Made by a program: the position numbers and the translations under genes. This document shows, one piece after another, positions 36,789 through 45,731 of a DNA stretch of 64,000 nt (position 1 is the first letter of the stretch; the number at the start of each line of letters is the position of its first letter). The DNA lies in NCBI GenBank assembly GCA_965262565.1, contig CBDHFQ010000033.1:248001-312000 (forward strand). The letters are read 5' to 3'. The DNA comes from CBDHFQ01 sp965262565. GTDB lineage: Bacteria > Bacteroidota > Bacteroidia > J057. A model generated the notes under the pieces. That model did no database searches and was not told the origin of the DNA. It saw only the letters and a program-made list of their open reading frames with translations.

Positions 36789-39287
36789 TTAGAACCTGAA
36801 ATCGAGTTTACCCCTAACCCCAAAGGTCACTATTCCAGGATGATCTTTGTGAGTCAGTCGCCATATAGCATCGAGCCTAAGAATTCTAAAGATATTTTCT
36901 ATACCTGCAGAGGCCTCTGCGAATGGAGTATCCAGGGAAGAAGTGAAATCGGGTAATATGAGGGTTTCTCTATTTTCATCGCTTATACTTCCAACTACGG
37001 TTTTGGCACCAAGAACTTCTCGAAATTTTAGCTTTCTGAATAGAGGGATTTTGTTAAAGATAAGCCCATCCAGATGCCAGGTGATTGCCCCTTGAGCAAA
37101 TCTATCACTAGCAAACTCGAAGAAATTCATGGTATTGAAGGCTCTTTCATTCAAAATAAGCGTTTCATTGCCTTTATGGATTTCTAACAATGGAAACGGA
37201 ACTGCACCCCAAATTTTCCCCCCTTGGAAATAAGAATCCAGTTTTCCTAGTCTTCCTAATTTAGTGTTATAACGGAGATGGACTAAAAGCTTATCATATT
37301 GGTAATCGCCTCCCCACAAATCTTTCACCCCTCTGCTGTAGACAATATCCAGGGAAGGAAATTTACTTCCTAAGCTTACTCGATCAAAACCACTTGAAAG
37401 AAATTGTTCTTTGGGTCTCAGGTGCATGTGAACGGACCATTCCGACGTAGTGATTTCCGAGAGAGATTGAACCTGACCTAGATGATTAATTTCTTCAAAA
37501 TTAAGAATACCTAAAGGAGTCAATTCTCTTCTTCTAAATTCAAACGTATGCGAAAAACCTGGAAACCATTCTCTTTGAAAACTTATATGAAAATCACTAA
37601 CTAAGTTGAGCCGATTAGCAGGAGATCTACGAAGGAGTGCATTAAATAAATTGTCGGTTCTAAAGGGTAGGCCAGAAGTAGTTCCTAGTTGTTCTACATC
37701 TTGTTGATATCCTACCTCAAACATTTGTAAGGGTTTTTTGCTGATAAGTTGTTGTATCGTGGTACCAAATTTTAATCTTTCATCTCGAAACCCATAGGCA
37801 CCGTAAGCAGAAATAGATGACCAGGTGCTAAACCGATTGGTAGTTCTTCCTCCTAATCTTATTCGGTGTCCTTCTATATTATTAAAACTATAGGTGGAGA
37901 AAAATGGTCCTAATTCTATAGGCCCCATTTGATAGTATCCCCTTCCAAAGGTTTTAAGTAATTTGACCACTGGCAGATTCTTTAGCGAATCAGTCAATTC
38001 ATAAATATTTTCTTCTCTCAGGGAAAGATCTTGGTGTCTGGCTGATTCCCAATAGGATTCGGACTTATCGTGTACATCATCAGCGACAACAGCCTGTATG
38101 GAACCCTGGTAAAATTCTTTCTTCTTTGGTTCGTCTATTAAGTAATCCTGGTATGAGGTAGCTTTTTTGGCCAAAAACTCCTGAGACTTGCCTTCATGAG
38201 GGAGGAACATTTTTGCCAGAACAAACAGGCTATCTTGAACCAACATCCATTTATCACCTTGAACTGGACGATATTTCTGAGAAAAGCTAAAGTCAGAAAT
38301 AAAATTGAGGTTAACCTCATCGGCCATGTGAGCATCTATTTGCTCCAGGACAAACGTTGAATCTTGTATCCACATATGTCCCTCAAAGGTAAGTTCTTGT
38401 CTTCTTTTGGGCTTAAAGGTGATTTTGTAGGTCTTGACTCCTTCTTTTATAATGCTATCCATCATATTGAATCGATAAAAACGAAAGCATGCCTTTGATA
38501 ATGGACTCACAAAACTCTTCTTAAAAAGAATGAGATTATTATCATATACATTTACCTTTTGATAGGATGTCCCTAGCAATTGAGTGACACTTTCACTTTT
38601 AATCCCGGACATGCGTGAAGCTTTGATCCGTTCTTTAGGACTGCAGGTTTTTTTATAATAAAAGAAATCGGATAAGGTTTCCGTGAAAAATACGGGTATA
38701 CAAGGTTTTTCTTCAGTCGTATCTACATAATCAAATAATACTTGAAAAGGCTTAAAAGTAAGACGGTCTTTGTCCTGTTCATCTACATCGAACAGGTCAA
38801 TTTCAATTTTATTGTATACTTCGCATTGATATGAAATTACATTTTCAGGATTATTTGATTCTTTTTGTGCCAAAACCTTACGCATGAATGGATATGCTGG
38901 ATTTTCTTTTTCGTCAGGTAATATAACCACTTCCGATAGTGAGTAATCTGAAGGAACCAGCCAAACATCAAGAATATTGTCGCTTTCTAGGATGATATTA
39001 TACCATGCAGGATCAAATCCTATAGAAGATATTTTAATGGAATCACTCGGTAGTTGATTGTAAGTGGATAAGTGAAATGTACCACTATTATCCGTCACGG
39101 TTCCTATTTGGGTATTTTTTACTGTGATCGTTGCATAGGGAATAGGTTCACGGGTAATTGCGTGAAGTACTTTTCCATGAATAGTTGTTTTTGATTGCTG
39201 TGCATATAAAGAACAATCAAACCAAAAAATAAGTAAGGAATAACATATTACATTTGACCATAAATATATTTTTCGAAATAGCTTCAT
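36789..39287 (-). CDS. DUF5686 and carboxypeptidase-regulatory-like domain outer-membrane protein
   Basis: This 832-residue protein has a signal peptide (about 1-30, SLYAQ), an N-terminal carboxypeptidase-regulatory-like beta domain (about 33-115, TIHGKVLHAITREPIPYATITVKN) of the type seen before TonB-dependent receptors, and a long DUF5686 region. The latter has a periplasmic segment (about 140-400) with ESVTQLLGTSYQKVNVYDN, and a C-terminal barrel-like part ending ...GVRGKLDFRF with a terminal Phe. The family is widespread in Bacteroidota and lacks an established function; TonB box and plug are absent. It lies in the outer membrane. It is a single gene converging on the TetR gene. Confidence 0.85.
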   Translation of the reverse strand: MKLFRKIYLWSNVICYSLLIFWFDCSLYAQQSKTTIHGKVLHAITREPIPYATITVKNTQIGTVTDNSGTFHLSTYNQLPSDSIKISSIGFDPAWYNIILESDNILDVWLVPSDYSLSEVVILPDEKENPAYPFMRKVLAQKESNNPENVISYQCEVYNKIEIDLFDVDEQDKDRLTFKPFQVLFDYVDTTEEKPCIPVFFTETLSDFFYYKKTCSPKERIKASRMSGIKSESVTQLLGTSYQKVNVYDNNLILFKKSFVSPLSKACFRFYRFNMMDSIIKEGVKTYKITFKPKRRQELTFEGHMWIQDSTFVLEQIDAHMADEVNLNFISDFSFSQKYRPVQGDKWMLVQDSLFVLAKMFLPHEGKSQEFLAKKATSYQDYLIDEPKKKEFYQGSIQAVVADDVHDKSESYWESARHQDLSLREENIYELTDSLKNLPVVKLLKTFGRGYYQMGPIELGPFFSTYSFNNIEGHRIRLGGRTTNRFSTWSSISAYGAYGFRDERLKFGTTIQQLISKKPLQMFEVGYQQDVEQLGTTSGLPFRTDNLFNALLRRSPANRLNLVSDFHISFQREWFPGFSHTFEFRRRELTPLGILNFEEINHLGQVQSLSEITTSEWSVHMHLRPKEQFLSSGFDRVSLGSKFPSLDIVYSRGVKDLWGGDYQYDKLLVHLRYNTKLGRLGKLDSYFQGGKIWGAVPFPLLEIHKGNETLILNERAFNTMNFFEFASDRFAQGAITWHLDGLIFNKIPLFRKLKFREVLGAKTVVGSISDENRETLILPDFTSSLDTPFAEASAGIENIFRILRLDAIWRLTHKDHPGIVTFGVRGKLDFRF

Positions 39288-39575
39288 CTTACCTTTAATA
39301 AATAAAAGACATACAATATCCCTTTAGCTGTAAAGGAACAATCCAAAGAAATCCATGTGATTTAGTGTAGATTTGCTAAATACGTTTTCTTATTTGAGAT
39401 ACTACGGTTAAAATGATCGAAACCAAGACGGAATAAGGTATGGAAAGGTTGCCCGATGAATTACAAGTTAATATATTGTGCTTCTGATGTAACTACCATA
39501 GTAACATATCCGTAATGATTATTTAATATAATCTCAAAAATCAAACCAATTTATTTCACGAATTATAAAAAGGTT

Positions 39576-39884
39576 ATGAAAGTTCAGATTCAGGCTGTCA
39601 ATACAGAAATTACCGAAAATTTAGAGCCCTATATTCAGGAAAAATTGGATAAGCTTGAAAAGTTTTATCCGAAAATTGTTCATGCTGAGGTGTATCTAAA
39701 AAAGCAAGAAGGTAATCCTGATAAGGAGAAGATTGTAGAAGTTGAGGTATATGTTCCAGGCCCCACCATTTTTGCTTCCGCTAAATCCAAAAACTATGTT
39801 AATGCGATGAATGAGGTAACTGAACAGTTACGCAAGCAGTTGATAAAGAAAAGGGAATTAGAATCTGATCATCGTTCCAAATAG
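39576..39884 (+). CDS. hpf: Short ribosome hibernation-promoting factor (HPF/YfiA family)
   Basis: This 102-residue cytoplasmic protein is a stand-alone S30AE domain: MKVQIQAVNTEITENLEPYIQEKLDKLEKFYPKIVHAEVYLKK, then VYVPGPTIFASAKSKNYVNAMNEVTEQLRKQLIKKR. It binds the decoding centre of the small subunit and silences ribosomes in slow growth. The basic helices match the family, and the long C-terminal dimerisation domain of long HPF is absent. The upstream gap of 288 bases is AT-rich and presumably holds a growth-phase-regulated promoter; no element is clear. The next gene is convergent, 16 bases away. Confidence 0.92.
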   Translation: MKVQIQAVNTEITENLEPYIQEKLDKLEKFYPKIVHAEVYLKKQEGNPDKEKIVEVEVYVPGPTIFASAKSKNYVNAMNEVTEQLRKQLIKKRELESDHRSK

Positions 39885-39900
39885 GCGAGCCTGGTCTACA

Positions 39901-40551
39901 TCAGATAGATTCTAAGGTATTGGATCCCATAGCATAAAGAATTGAAATGTAATGGCTAATACTACCAAATAGAACGAAAATATGCCAAATGGCATGATGG
40001 AATTTTAATCTTTTCCACACATAAAAAATGACTCCCAAACTGTAAAAAGCTCCTCCAGCTACTAACCAGCTAAGACCGGCAAGAGATAAATTATCAAAAA
40101 TTGGTTTCCCTATAAAGATCACGAGCCATCCCATTCCCATATACAAAACGAGGGAGAGAAATCTAAACTTATTTATGAAGAATACTTTGTAAAATATCCC
40201 AAATAATACGATGCTCCAGATGACGATCATGTAAATAACTGAATAGATTCCCTCCATAAAGATGAGAATAAAAGGAGTGTAAGTTCCTGCTATTAAAAAG
40301 AATATACTAATATGATCCAGAATGCGAAATACGTGTTTAAGGGAGGGTTGTTGGAAACTGTGATAAAGAGTAGAAAGGAAATAGGTCATTAATAATGAAA
40401 TACCGTAAATGCTTACTGCCCAAACTTCGCTGATAGAACCATTAAAAATAGCATAAGAGATCATGACCGGAACTCCTACGAGACTTAGCAGAATCCCAAG
40501 GCCGGAAGTAATACTATTAGCTAATTCATCCTTAAAGTGATCTACCGTCAT
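39901..40551 (-). CDS. trhA: TrhA/hemolysin III (PAQR) family membrane protein
   Basis: This 216-residue protein has about seven membrane helices and the PAQR signature residues: STLYHSFQQPSLKHVFRILDHISIFFLIAGTYTPF (the Ser, His and Asp of the zinc site) and a C-terminal LKFHHAIWHIFVLFGSISHYISI (the two further His). PAQR proteins are zinc-dependent membrane enzymes or receptors; bacterial TrhA members influence membrane-fluidity homeostasis. The old hemolysin III name reflects only heterologous expression data. Length is normal. The gene converges on hpf and follows cmk on the minus strand by 64 bases. Confidence 0.9.
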   Translation of the reverse strand: MTVDHFKDELANSITSGLGILLSLVGVPVMISYAIFNGSISEVWAVSIYGISLLMTYFLSTLYHSFQQPSLKHVFRILDHISIFFLIAGTYTPFILIFMEGIYSVIYMIVIWSIVLFGIFYKVFFINKFRFLSLVLYMGMGWLVIFIGKPIFDNLSLAGLSWLVAGGAFYSLGVIFYVWKRLKFHHAIWHIFVLFGSISHYISILYAMGSNTLESI

Positions 40552-40615
40552 AATTACATATGTCTTTTTTCTAGTACAGTAATAATTATCCTTGATATCG
40601 GATTAGCCAGAGATG

Positions 40616-41377
40616 CTAGTCAATTTCACTAATTTTACTTTTAGCCAGTCCAAAGACCTTTGTTATTTGTTCCTCTTCTGTCATAGCCGTGGTATCTACA
40701 GTAATAGCATCCTGGGCTCTCATCAATGGGCTTTCCTTCCTGTTGGTGTCTAGATAATCTCTTCGCTTTAAGTTACCAATTACTTCATCAAGTTCAACAT
40801 TGATCCCTTTTTTGGCTAGTTCACTCTTCCTTCTCTGAGCTCTGGTCTTTAGTTCCGCCGTCATAAATATCTTTAATTCAGCCTGAGGAAAAACTACCGT
40901 ACCTATATCCCTTCCATCCATTACTACTCCTTTGAAATTCGCCAGTCTCCGTTGTTGTCGGACCAACGCTTGTCTGACCACCTTATGAGCACTTACCTGG
41001 CTTACAATATCTGAAATATCAGGCTTTCGAATATCCAGCGATACATCTCTTCCATTCATAAACACTGAAGGGGCATTAGCCTCGGAAAGTAATTTAAACT
41101 CAATATTTAATCGGTCAAGTGCTTCGGACATTTCCGGCGTTTCTATAGAATAAGGAATGCCATTTTCAGAAAAATACAAGGCTACCGTCCTGTACATGGC
41201 TCCTGTATCAATATAAGTGTAAGACAACTTTTCCGCTACTCGTTTAGCCGTGGTGCTTTTCCCTGAACCGGCATACCCATCAATCGCTATAATAATTTTT
41301 CTCACCTGTAAATAATCGTCTTCCAGCATTTCTTGCGTAAAAGTAAGAGTTTGCGGATTATCTTGGCTATGTTTCAT
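40616..41377 (-). CDS. cmk: Cytidylate (CMP/dCMP) kinase
   Basis: This enzyme phosphorylates CMP and dCMP with ATP. It shows the P-loop AIDGYAGSGKSTTAK, the DTGAMYRTVAL motif, GRDIGTVVFPQAELKIFMTA, and RRDYLDTNRKESPLMRAQDAITVDTT. The open frame gives 253 residues, but the codon at 41305 is a GTG that opens VRKIIIAIDG, exactly where the family usually begins; the true product is probably the 229-residue form. The 24 residues before it (KHSQDNPQTLTFTQEMLEDDYL) have no counterpart in typical cmk products. It lies 74 bases downstream of cysS on the same strand. Confidence 0.95.
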   Translation of the reverse strand: MKHSQDNPQTLTFTQEMLEDDYLQVRKIIIAIDGYAGSGKSTTAKRVAEKLSYTYIDTGAMYRTVALYFSENGIPYSIETPEMSEALDRLNIEFKLLSEANAPSVFMNGRDVSLDIRKPDISDIVSQVSAHKVVRQALVRQQRRLANFKGVVMDGRDIGTVVFPQAELKIFMTAELKTRAQRRKSELAKKGINVELDEVIGNLKRRDYLDTNRKESPLMRAQDAITVDTTAMTEEEQITKVFGLAKSKISEID

Positions 41378-41451
41378 AAAAAAATCTCAAAATTAATATT
41401 GCTTTTACATTCCTCGTTAGCGTATGAAAAAATCATACCGCCTACTAAGGG

Positions 41452-42996
41452 TTATTGTATGGCAAAAGTGGTTTCTCCGGTTTTCTCATCCTTCAACTGG
41501 ACCCCTAATTTATGTAATTCATCTCTGATCTTATCAGAAGTAGCATAATCTTTTTTCCCTCTGGCATCCTTCCGGATGTCGATCAACATATTAATCAGCG
41601 AATCAACTAATTGATTATCTTCTTGTTGTTCTGGCACTAATCCCAATACCTCACTGATGACCTTTCTGAAGCTCGACTTCAGATAATTAAAGGTATCGGC
41701 AGAAATAGTTTGCATGGATAATTGTCCGTGATAGAATTGGTTAATTTTACCCGTTAAATCAAACAGAGACGCGATTACTTTGGCCGTATTAAAATCATCA
41801 CTCAAATGCGTAAAAATAGAATCGACCTGTTGGCGTACTTCGTGTTCTATACTTGAGTCTACTTCACCAAATCCGGGATGCGATAGTGAATCCAATAATT
41901 CCTGACTTTGCATTAAACGTTTATAGGCCTTTTCCGACGCTTGCAATGCCTCATTAGAAAAATCAATGATACTACCGTAGTGTGCCTGTAACATGAAAAA
42001 GCGAACAGTCATTGGCGTATAGGGTTGTTCCAATAGATCGTGATCGCCTGCATAGAGTTGCTCTAAGGTGATAAAGTTCCCCTTGGACTTAGACATTTTT
42101 ACTTTATCCAAAGTAACCATATTGTTATGTATCCAATATCGAGCATACACTTCCTGATGAGATTCATGGGCTTTTTGACCGAAAGCTGCATGCGCTTGGG
42201 CAATTTCACATTCGTGATGTGGAAATTGTAAATCCATTCCTCCTCCATGAATATCAAATGGTGCCCCCAGATATTTTGTGCTCATAGTGGTACATTCCAA
42301 ATGCCACCCTGGAAATCCTTCTCCCCATGGAGAATCCCAACGCATAATATGCTCAGGCTTTGCTTTTTTCCACAAAGCAAAATCGTGAGGATTTCGCTTC
42401 TCATCCAGTCCTTCCGTTCCCCGACTTCCAGAGATAAGATCTTCGAGGACTTTCCCTGATAGCTGCCCGTAATTTTGCTGCGTTTGATATGCTTCCAAAT
42501 CAAAATAGACAGAACCATCCACTACATAGGCTAACTCTTTATCTAATATTTTCTGAATGATCTTAATCTGTTCTACAATATGACCTGTAGCAGTGGGTTC
42601 TATGCTTGGTCTCAATATATTCATCTTATCCAGTGCGGAATGATAACTATTCGTATACCGCTGGACAATTTCCATAGGCTCAAGCTGCTCAAGGCGTGCT
42701 TTTTTAGCAATCTTATCCTCGCCTTGCTCAGCTACTTCATCTTCCAGGTGTCCTACGTCTGTAATATTTCTAACATACCTTACCTTATATCCCAAAAAAG
42801 AAAAATATCTGAATACAAGATCGAAAGTAATGGCGGAACGTGCATGACCAAGATGGGGATCTCCATACACAGTAGGACCACAAACATACATTCCCATTCG
42901 TTCAGGATGCAAAGGTTCAAATAACTCCTTTTTTCTATGAAGAGTATTATATATATAAATAGGAAAGCGTTCGCGTATGTCTTGTAATTCTTCCAT
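41452..42996 (-). CDS. cysS: Cysteinyl-tRNA synthetase
   Basis: This 514-residue class I synthetase charges tRNA-Cys. It has the zinc Cys and HIGH region MYVCGPTVYGDPHLGHARSAITFD (about 37-60), the WHLECTTMSTKYLG and HHECEIAQ zinc ligands (about 230-265), the KMSKS loop DKVKMSKSKGNFITLEQL (about 297-314), and the DALR/anticodon-binding helical region at the C-terminus (RKDARGKKDYATSDKIRDEL). Length is typical. It is followed by cmk and preceded, 58 bases away, by the QueD-like gene on the same strand, so this block may be one transcript. The start ATG is well placed. Confidence 0.97.
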   Translation of the reverse strand: MEELQDIRERFPIYIYNTLHRKKELFEPLHPERMGMYVCGPTVYGDPHLGHARSAITFDLVFRYFSFLGYKVRYVRNITDVGHLEDEVAEQGEDKIAKKARLEQLEPMEIVQRYTNSYHSALDKMNILRPSIEPTATGHIVEQIKIIQKILDKELAYVVDGSVYFDLEAYQTQQNYGQLSGKVLEDLISGSRGTEGLDEKRNPHDFALWKKAKPEHIMRWDSPWGEGFPGWHLECTTMSTKYLGAPFDIHGGGMDLQFPHHECEIAQAHAAFGQKAHESHQEVYARYWIHNNMVTLDKVKMSKSKGNFITLEQLYAGDHDLLEQPYTPMTVRFFMLQAHYGSIIDFSNEALQASEKAYKRLMQSQELLDSLSHPGFGEVDSSIEHEVRQQVDSIFTHLSDDFNTAKVIASLFDLTGKINQFYHGQLSMQTISADTFNYLKSSFRKVISEVLGLVPEQQEDNQLVDSLINMLIDIRKDARGKKDYATSDKIRDELHKLGVQLKDEKTGETTFAIQ

Positions 42997-43054
42997 GAAT
43001 AATATTGTATCCGTTAACTTTTCTCGATCTTATCCTCTACTATAAGAGTAGTGA

Positions 43055-43507
43055 TTAACCGCTAAATTCCACATAATTACGAGGAGTCTCATATAATATT
43101 ACTTCAATCTCGTAATGGTCTTCAATATGTTTCCTCAAAACCTGCCAAATCTTTGCCGCTAAGTTTTCCGTACTGGGCATAGAATCAGCAAAATCCTCTA
43201 CATCTTCATACAAATTCTTATGGTCGTACCGATCTTCCACATGCTCTTTGATCAGATCTTTTAATTTTTTAAAATCGTATACCATCCCCGTCTCCGGATC
43301 TATTTCACCCCTTAGCTTGACGGTCAACTCATAATTATGGCCGTGATAGTTCTTGTTGTTACATACTCCAAAAACGGCTTCGTTTTTTTCGTCTGACCAA
43401 TTTGGATTGTGAAGTCGATGAGTTGCGTTAAAATAAGCTTTTCTACAAATCGTAGCCTTCATATAATGCTTTCTTCTTATCCTTGCCATACAAATATGCC
43501 CGTGCAA
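43055..43507 (-). CDS. 6-pyruvoyl-tetrahydropterin synthase / QueD family enzyme
   Basis: The open frame is 150 residues, but an ATG at codon 17 (43459, MKATICRKAYFNATHRL) matches the family start better. The T-fold enzyme binds zinc with the His of ATHRL and the two of YHGHNY. The catalytic Cys lies in FGVCNNKNYHGHNYELTVKLRGEIDPETGMVYDFKKLK, and the DHKNL and TENLAAKIW segments are conserved. This resembles pyruvoyl-type PTPS more than short QueD, so a role in either biopterin-like cofactor or queuosine synthesis cannot be separated from sequence alone. It stands between mog and cysS on the same strand. Confidence 0.9.
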   Translation of the reverse strand: MHGHICMARIRRKHYMKATICRKAYFNATHRLHNPNWSDEKNEAVFGVCNNKNYHGHNYELTVKLRGEIDPETGMVYDFKKLKDLIKEHVEDRYDHKNLYEDVEDFADSMPSTENLAAKIWQVLRKHIEDHYEIEVILYETPRNYVEFSG

Positions 43508-43550
43508 AAATATTCAAATTTTTCCATATTTCGCGTTACCTTGGGTAGAA

Positions 43551-44099
43551 TTAGCTTGATTTTGGTCTGAAAACATGAATAATGTCTGGATTGTGTTCCA
43601 GATAAGGGCCTTCAATTAAATCAATACAATAGGGAATAGCAGGAAAGACAGCATCCAAACATTCGCGTATAGCCTTAGGCTTTCCAGGGAGATTTACGAT
43701 AAGGGTGTGATTTCTAATGCCAGCTGTCTGGCGAGAAAGAATGGCTGTAGGAACATATTTTAGACTTTCCTGCCGCATCAGCTCACCAAATCCAGGCATC
43801 ATTTTTTGGCAAACTGCTTCAGTAGCTTCTGGAGTGACATCCCTCTTGGCAGGCCCAGTTCCACCTGATGTCACAATCAAACAACAACCTTCCTCATCCG
43901 CCATTCGAATCATGGTAGCTTCTATCTGATCCTGTTCATCAGGAACGACAGCATATACCTCCTCCCATGGAGAAATAAGATATTCTTTTAAGGTTGCCAT
44001 GATAGCCTTCCCAGGAATATCTTCATACACACCTGCAAAGGCTCTGTCAGAAACATTGATAATACCAATTCGGGCAGTTTCTTTTGGAGATGTATTCAT
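43551..44099 (-). CDS. mog: Molybdopterin adenylyltransferase (MogA type)
   Basis: This 182-residue enzyme activates molybdopterin with ATP before molybdenum insertion. The family motif SGGTGPAKRDVTPEATEAV (about 81-99) binds the pterin-phosphate. MPGFGELMRQESL, AILSRQTAGIR, IVNLPGKPKAI, VFPAIPYCIDLIEGPYLE and the terminal FRPKS match MogA rather than the shorter MoaB, although this protein lacks a small C-terminal insert of the E. coli enzyme. No other molybdenum-cofactor genes are in the window. It lies 43 bases upstream of the QueD-like gene on the same strand. Confidence 0.9.
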   Translation of the reverse strand: MNTSPKETARIGIINVSDRAFAGVYEDIPGKAIMATLKEYLISPWEEVYAVVPDEQDQIEATMIRMADEEGCCLIVTSGGTGPAKRDVTPEATEAVCQKMMPGFGELMRQESLKYVPTAILSRQTAGIRNHTLIVNLPGKPKAIRECLDAVFPAIPYCIDLIEGPYLEHNPDIIHVFRPKSS

Positions 44100-44288
44100 T
44101 GTTGCTTAACATTTTGCTATAAGGGTACTGGAGATCCAGTTATGCGAATAAGAGGTCCCTTCTAAAATTGTTGTTCAAATAAACAGATAAGTAAATCCTC
44201 TTCGAAGAAAGGATATATTCTCATAGGAGTCAAAAGATTATTTACTAATTTATGCTCGCTAATATGAATAGGTGGAATAACTCACCTT

Positions 44289-44296
44289 TAGTTTTG
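44289..44296 (+). promoter_or_regulatory. Candidate Bacteroidota -7 promoter element (TAnnTTTG) for lgt
   Basis: TAGTTTTG at 44289-44296 matches the -7 consensus of Bacteroidota and lies 36 bases before the lgt ATG. No clear TTG/TTTG -33 partner was seen at the expected distance, so confidence is low. Confidence 0.3.
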
Positions 44297-44332
44297 CGTT
44301 TTTTTCATTGAGCTTACTTTATATAGAGTATA

Positions 44333-45214
44333 ATGGATTTCTTTCTAAGCATTTCATGGACAGTAGATCCTGAAATTATTCAAATAGGTTCACTACGGTT
44401 GAGGTGGTATGGATTGCTATTTGCCACAGGATTTTTACTGGCGTTGGAAATGGCGAAAAGAATGTGGAAACACGAAGGACTGCCCGAGCGATGGCTAGAG
44501 TTTGCTTTTTTGTTTGTATTTATAGGGACAGTATTGGGAGCGAGATTGGGACATGTGTTTTTCTATGACTGGGATTACTATAAAGATCATGTAGCCGAAA
44601 TCTTTCAGATATGGCGAGGTGGACTAGCAAGTCATGGAGCAGTAATAGGGATTTCTCTTGCCTTATGGATTTATTCCAGATTCGTTAGTAAACGTCCCCT
44701 ATTGTGGATCATCGATAGGGCTGCTGCTGTGATCCCTTTAGCAGGAGGATTTATCCGACTAGGAAACCTGATGAACCATGAAATCTATGGAAAGCCTACA
44801 GATCTTCCCTGGGGATTTGTTTTTTCCAGAGTAGACGATATAGCACGACATCCTAGTCAGATTTATGAGGCGCTGGCATATTTCGCTATTTTCGCCTTCA
44901 TGATGTACCTTTATTGGCGGACCAATGCTAAAGATAAGATAGGTTTTCTCAGTGGTGTATTCTTTATCACTACTTTTGGTTTTAGAATATTGGTAGAATT
45001 TCTGAAAGAAAACCAATCTGCCTTTGAGTCTGATTTACTCTTAAATATGGGCCAATTATTGAGTATTCCACTGGTATTGTTAGGGGTATTTCTAGTAATT
45101 CGCGCTCAGAAAAAAGGCCCTGTATATTTTGATAATCACCTGAAATTAATAGAAGAGAATAAAGCAAATGACAAAAAAGCACCCAAAAAGGAAAAGGTTA
45201 AAACGAAACGTTAA
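44333..45214 (+). CDS. lgt: Prolipoprotein diacylglyceryl transferase
   Basis: This 293-residue inner-membrane enzyme transfers diacylglycerol to the lipobox Cys of prolipoproteins. It has about seven membrane helices, the HGAVIG motif with the conserved His101, and FIRLGNLMNHEIYGKPTDLPW with Arg142 and Asn145, matching the essential Arg and Asn of the E. coli enzyme. HPSQIYEAL and FRILVEFLKENQ complete the signature. The C-terminal tail is Lys-rich and charged (about 265-293) and extends into the start of the next gene, overlapping it by 47 bases. At least four predicted lipoprotein substrates occur in this window. Confidence 0.96.
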   Translation: MDFFLSISWTVDPEIIQIGSLRLRWYGLLFATGFLLALEMAKRMWKHEGLPERWLEFAFLFVFIGTVLGARLGHVFFYDWDYYKDHVAEIFQIWRGGLASHGAVIGISLALWIYSRFVSKRPLLWIIDRAAAVIPLAGGFIRLGNLMNHEIYGKPTDLPWGFVFSRVDDIARHPSQIYEALAYFAIFAFMMYLYWRTNAKDKIGFLSGVFFITTFGFRILVEFLKENQSAFESDLLLNMGQLLSIPLVLLGVFLVIRAQKKGPVYFDNHLKLIEENKANDKKAPKKEKVKTKR

Positions 45215-45725
45215 TAAATATTTCTATTTATTTGCTTGCATCATTGGATTGAGTTTGTCGGTAAGTTGTTCAGATAATAAAACAAAAGCTAACCTGCAAA
45301 GTGCCACACAAGCGAAGCCTTTCGAACCCTCTTTCACTAAGGAAGGAGAATTGACTTTTTGGGAGGTAAATGGGAAAGATGAAATAAAGAAAATTGACAT
45401 AGAAGTAGCTCGGACAGAAGAAGAAACCAGTCGTGGAATGATGTTTAGAAGAAATGTAGCAGATACTACAGGCATGCTTTTTATTATGCCTGTAGAAAGG
45501 CAGCAAAGCTTTTTTATGAAAAATACCCTTATTTCTTTAGACATTATATATGTGAATTCCCAACAACGAATTGTCGATATTTACAAAAATGCAGTACCAA
45601 AATCTGAGGAAAGCCTTCCCTCCTCAGCGCCAGCCAAATTTGTCGTAGAAGTTGTAGGGGGATTTTGCGACAAATACGGAGTAAAAGAAGGGGATTATGT
45701 TACTTTTCAGGGACCTGGATTGTAA
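45168..45725 (+). CDS. DUF192 family lipoprotein
   Basis: This 185-residue protein has a basic N-terminus, a hydrophobic segment (19-30) and a lipobox LSVSC with the modified Cys at 34, so it is a predicted lipoprotein. The rest is a DUF192 domain: VARTEEETSRGMMFRRNVADTTGMLFIMPVERQQSFFMKNTLISLDIIYVNS, ending VVGGFCDKYGVKEGDYVTF. The DUF192 fold is a small periplasmic beta barrel of unknown function. Its start overlaps the end of lgt by 47 bases in another frame, so the two are co-transcribed and it is a likely Lgt substrate itself. Confidence 0.88.
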   Translation: MTKKHPKRKRLKRNVNKYFYLFACIIGLSLSVSCSDNKTKANLQSATQAKPFEPSFTKEGELTFWEVNGKDEIKKIDIEVARTEEETSRGMMFRRNVADTTGMLFIMPVERQQSFFMKNTLISLDIIYVNSQQRIVDIYKNAVPKSEESLPSSAPAKFVVEVVGGFCDKYGVKEGDYVTFQGPGL

Positions 45726-45731
45726 ATGGGG

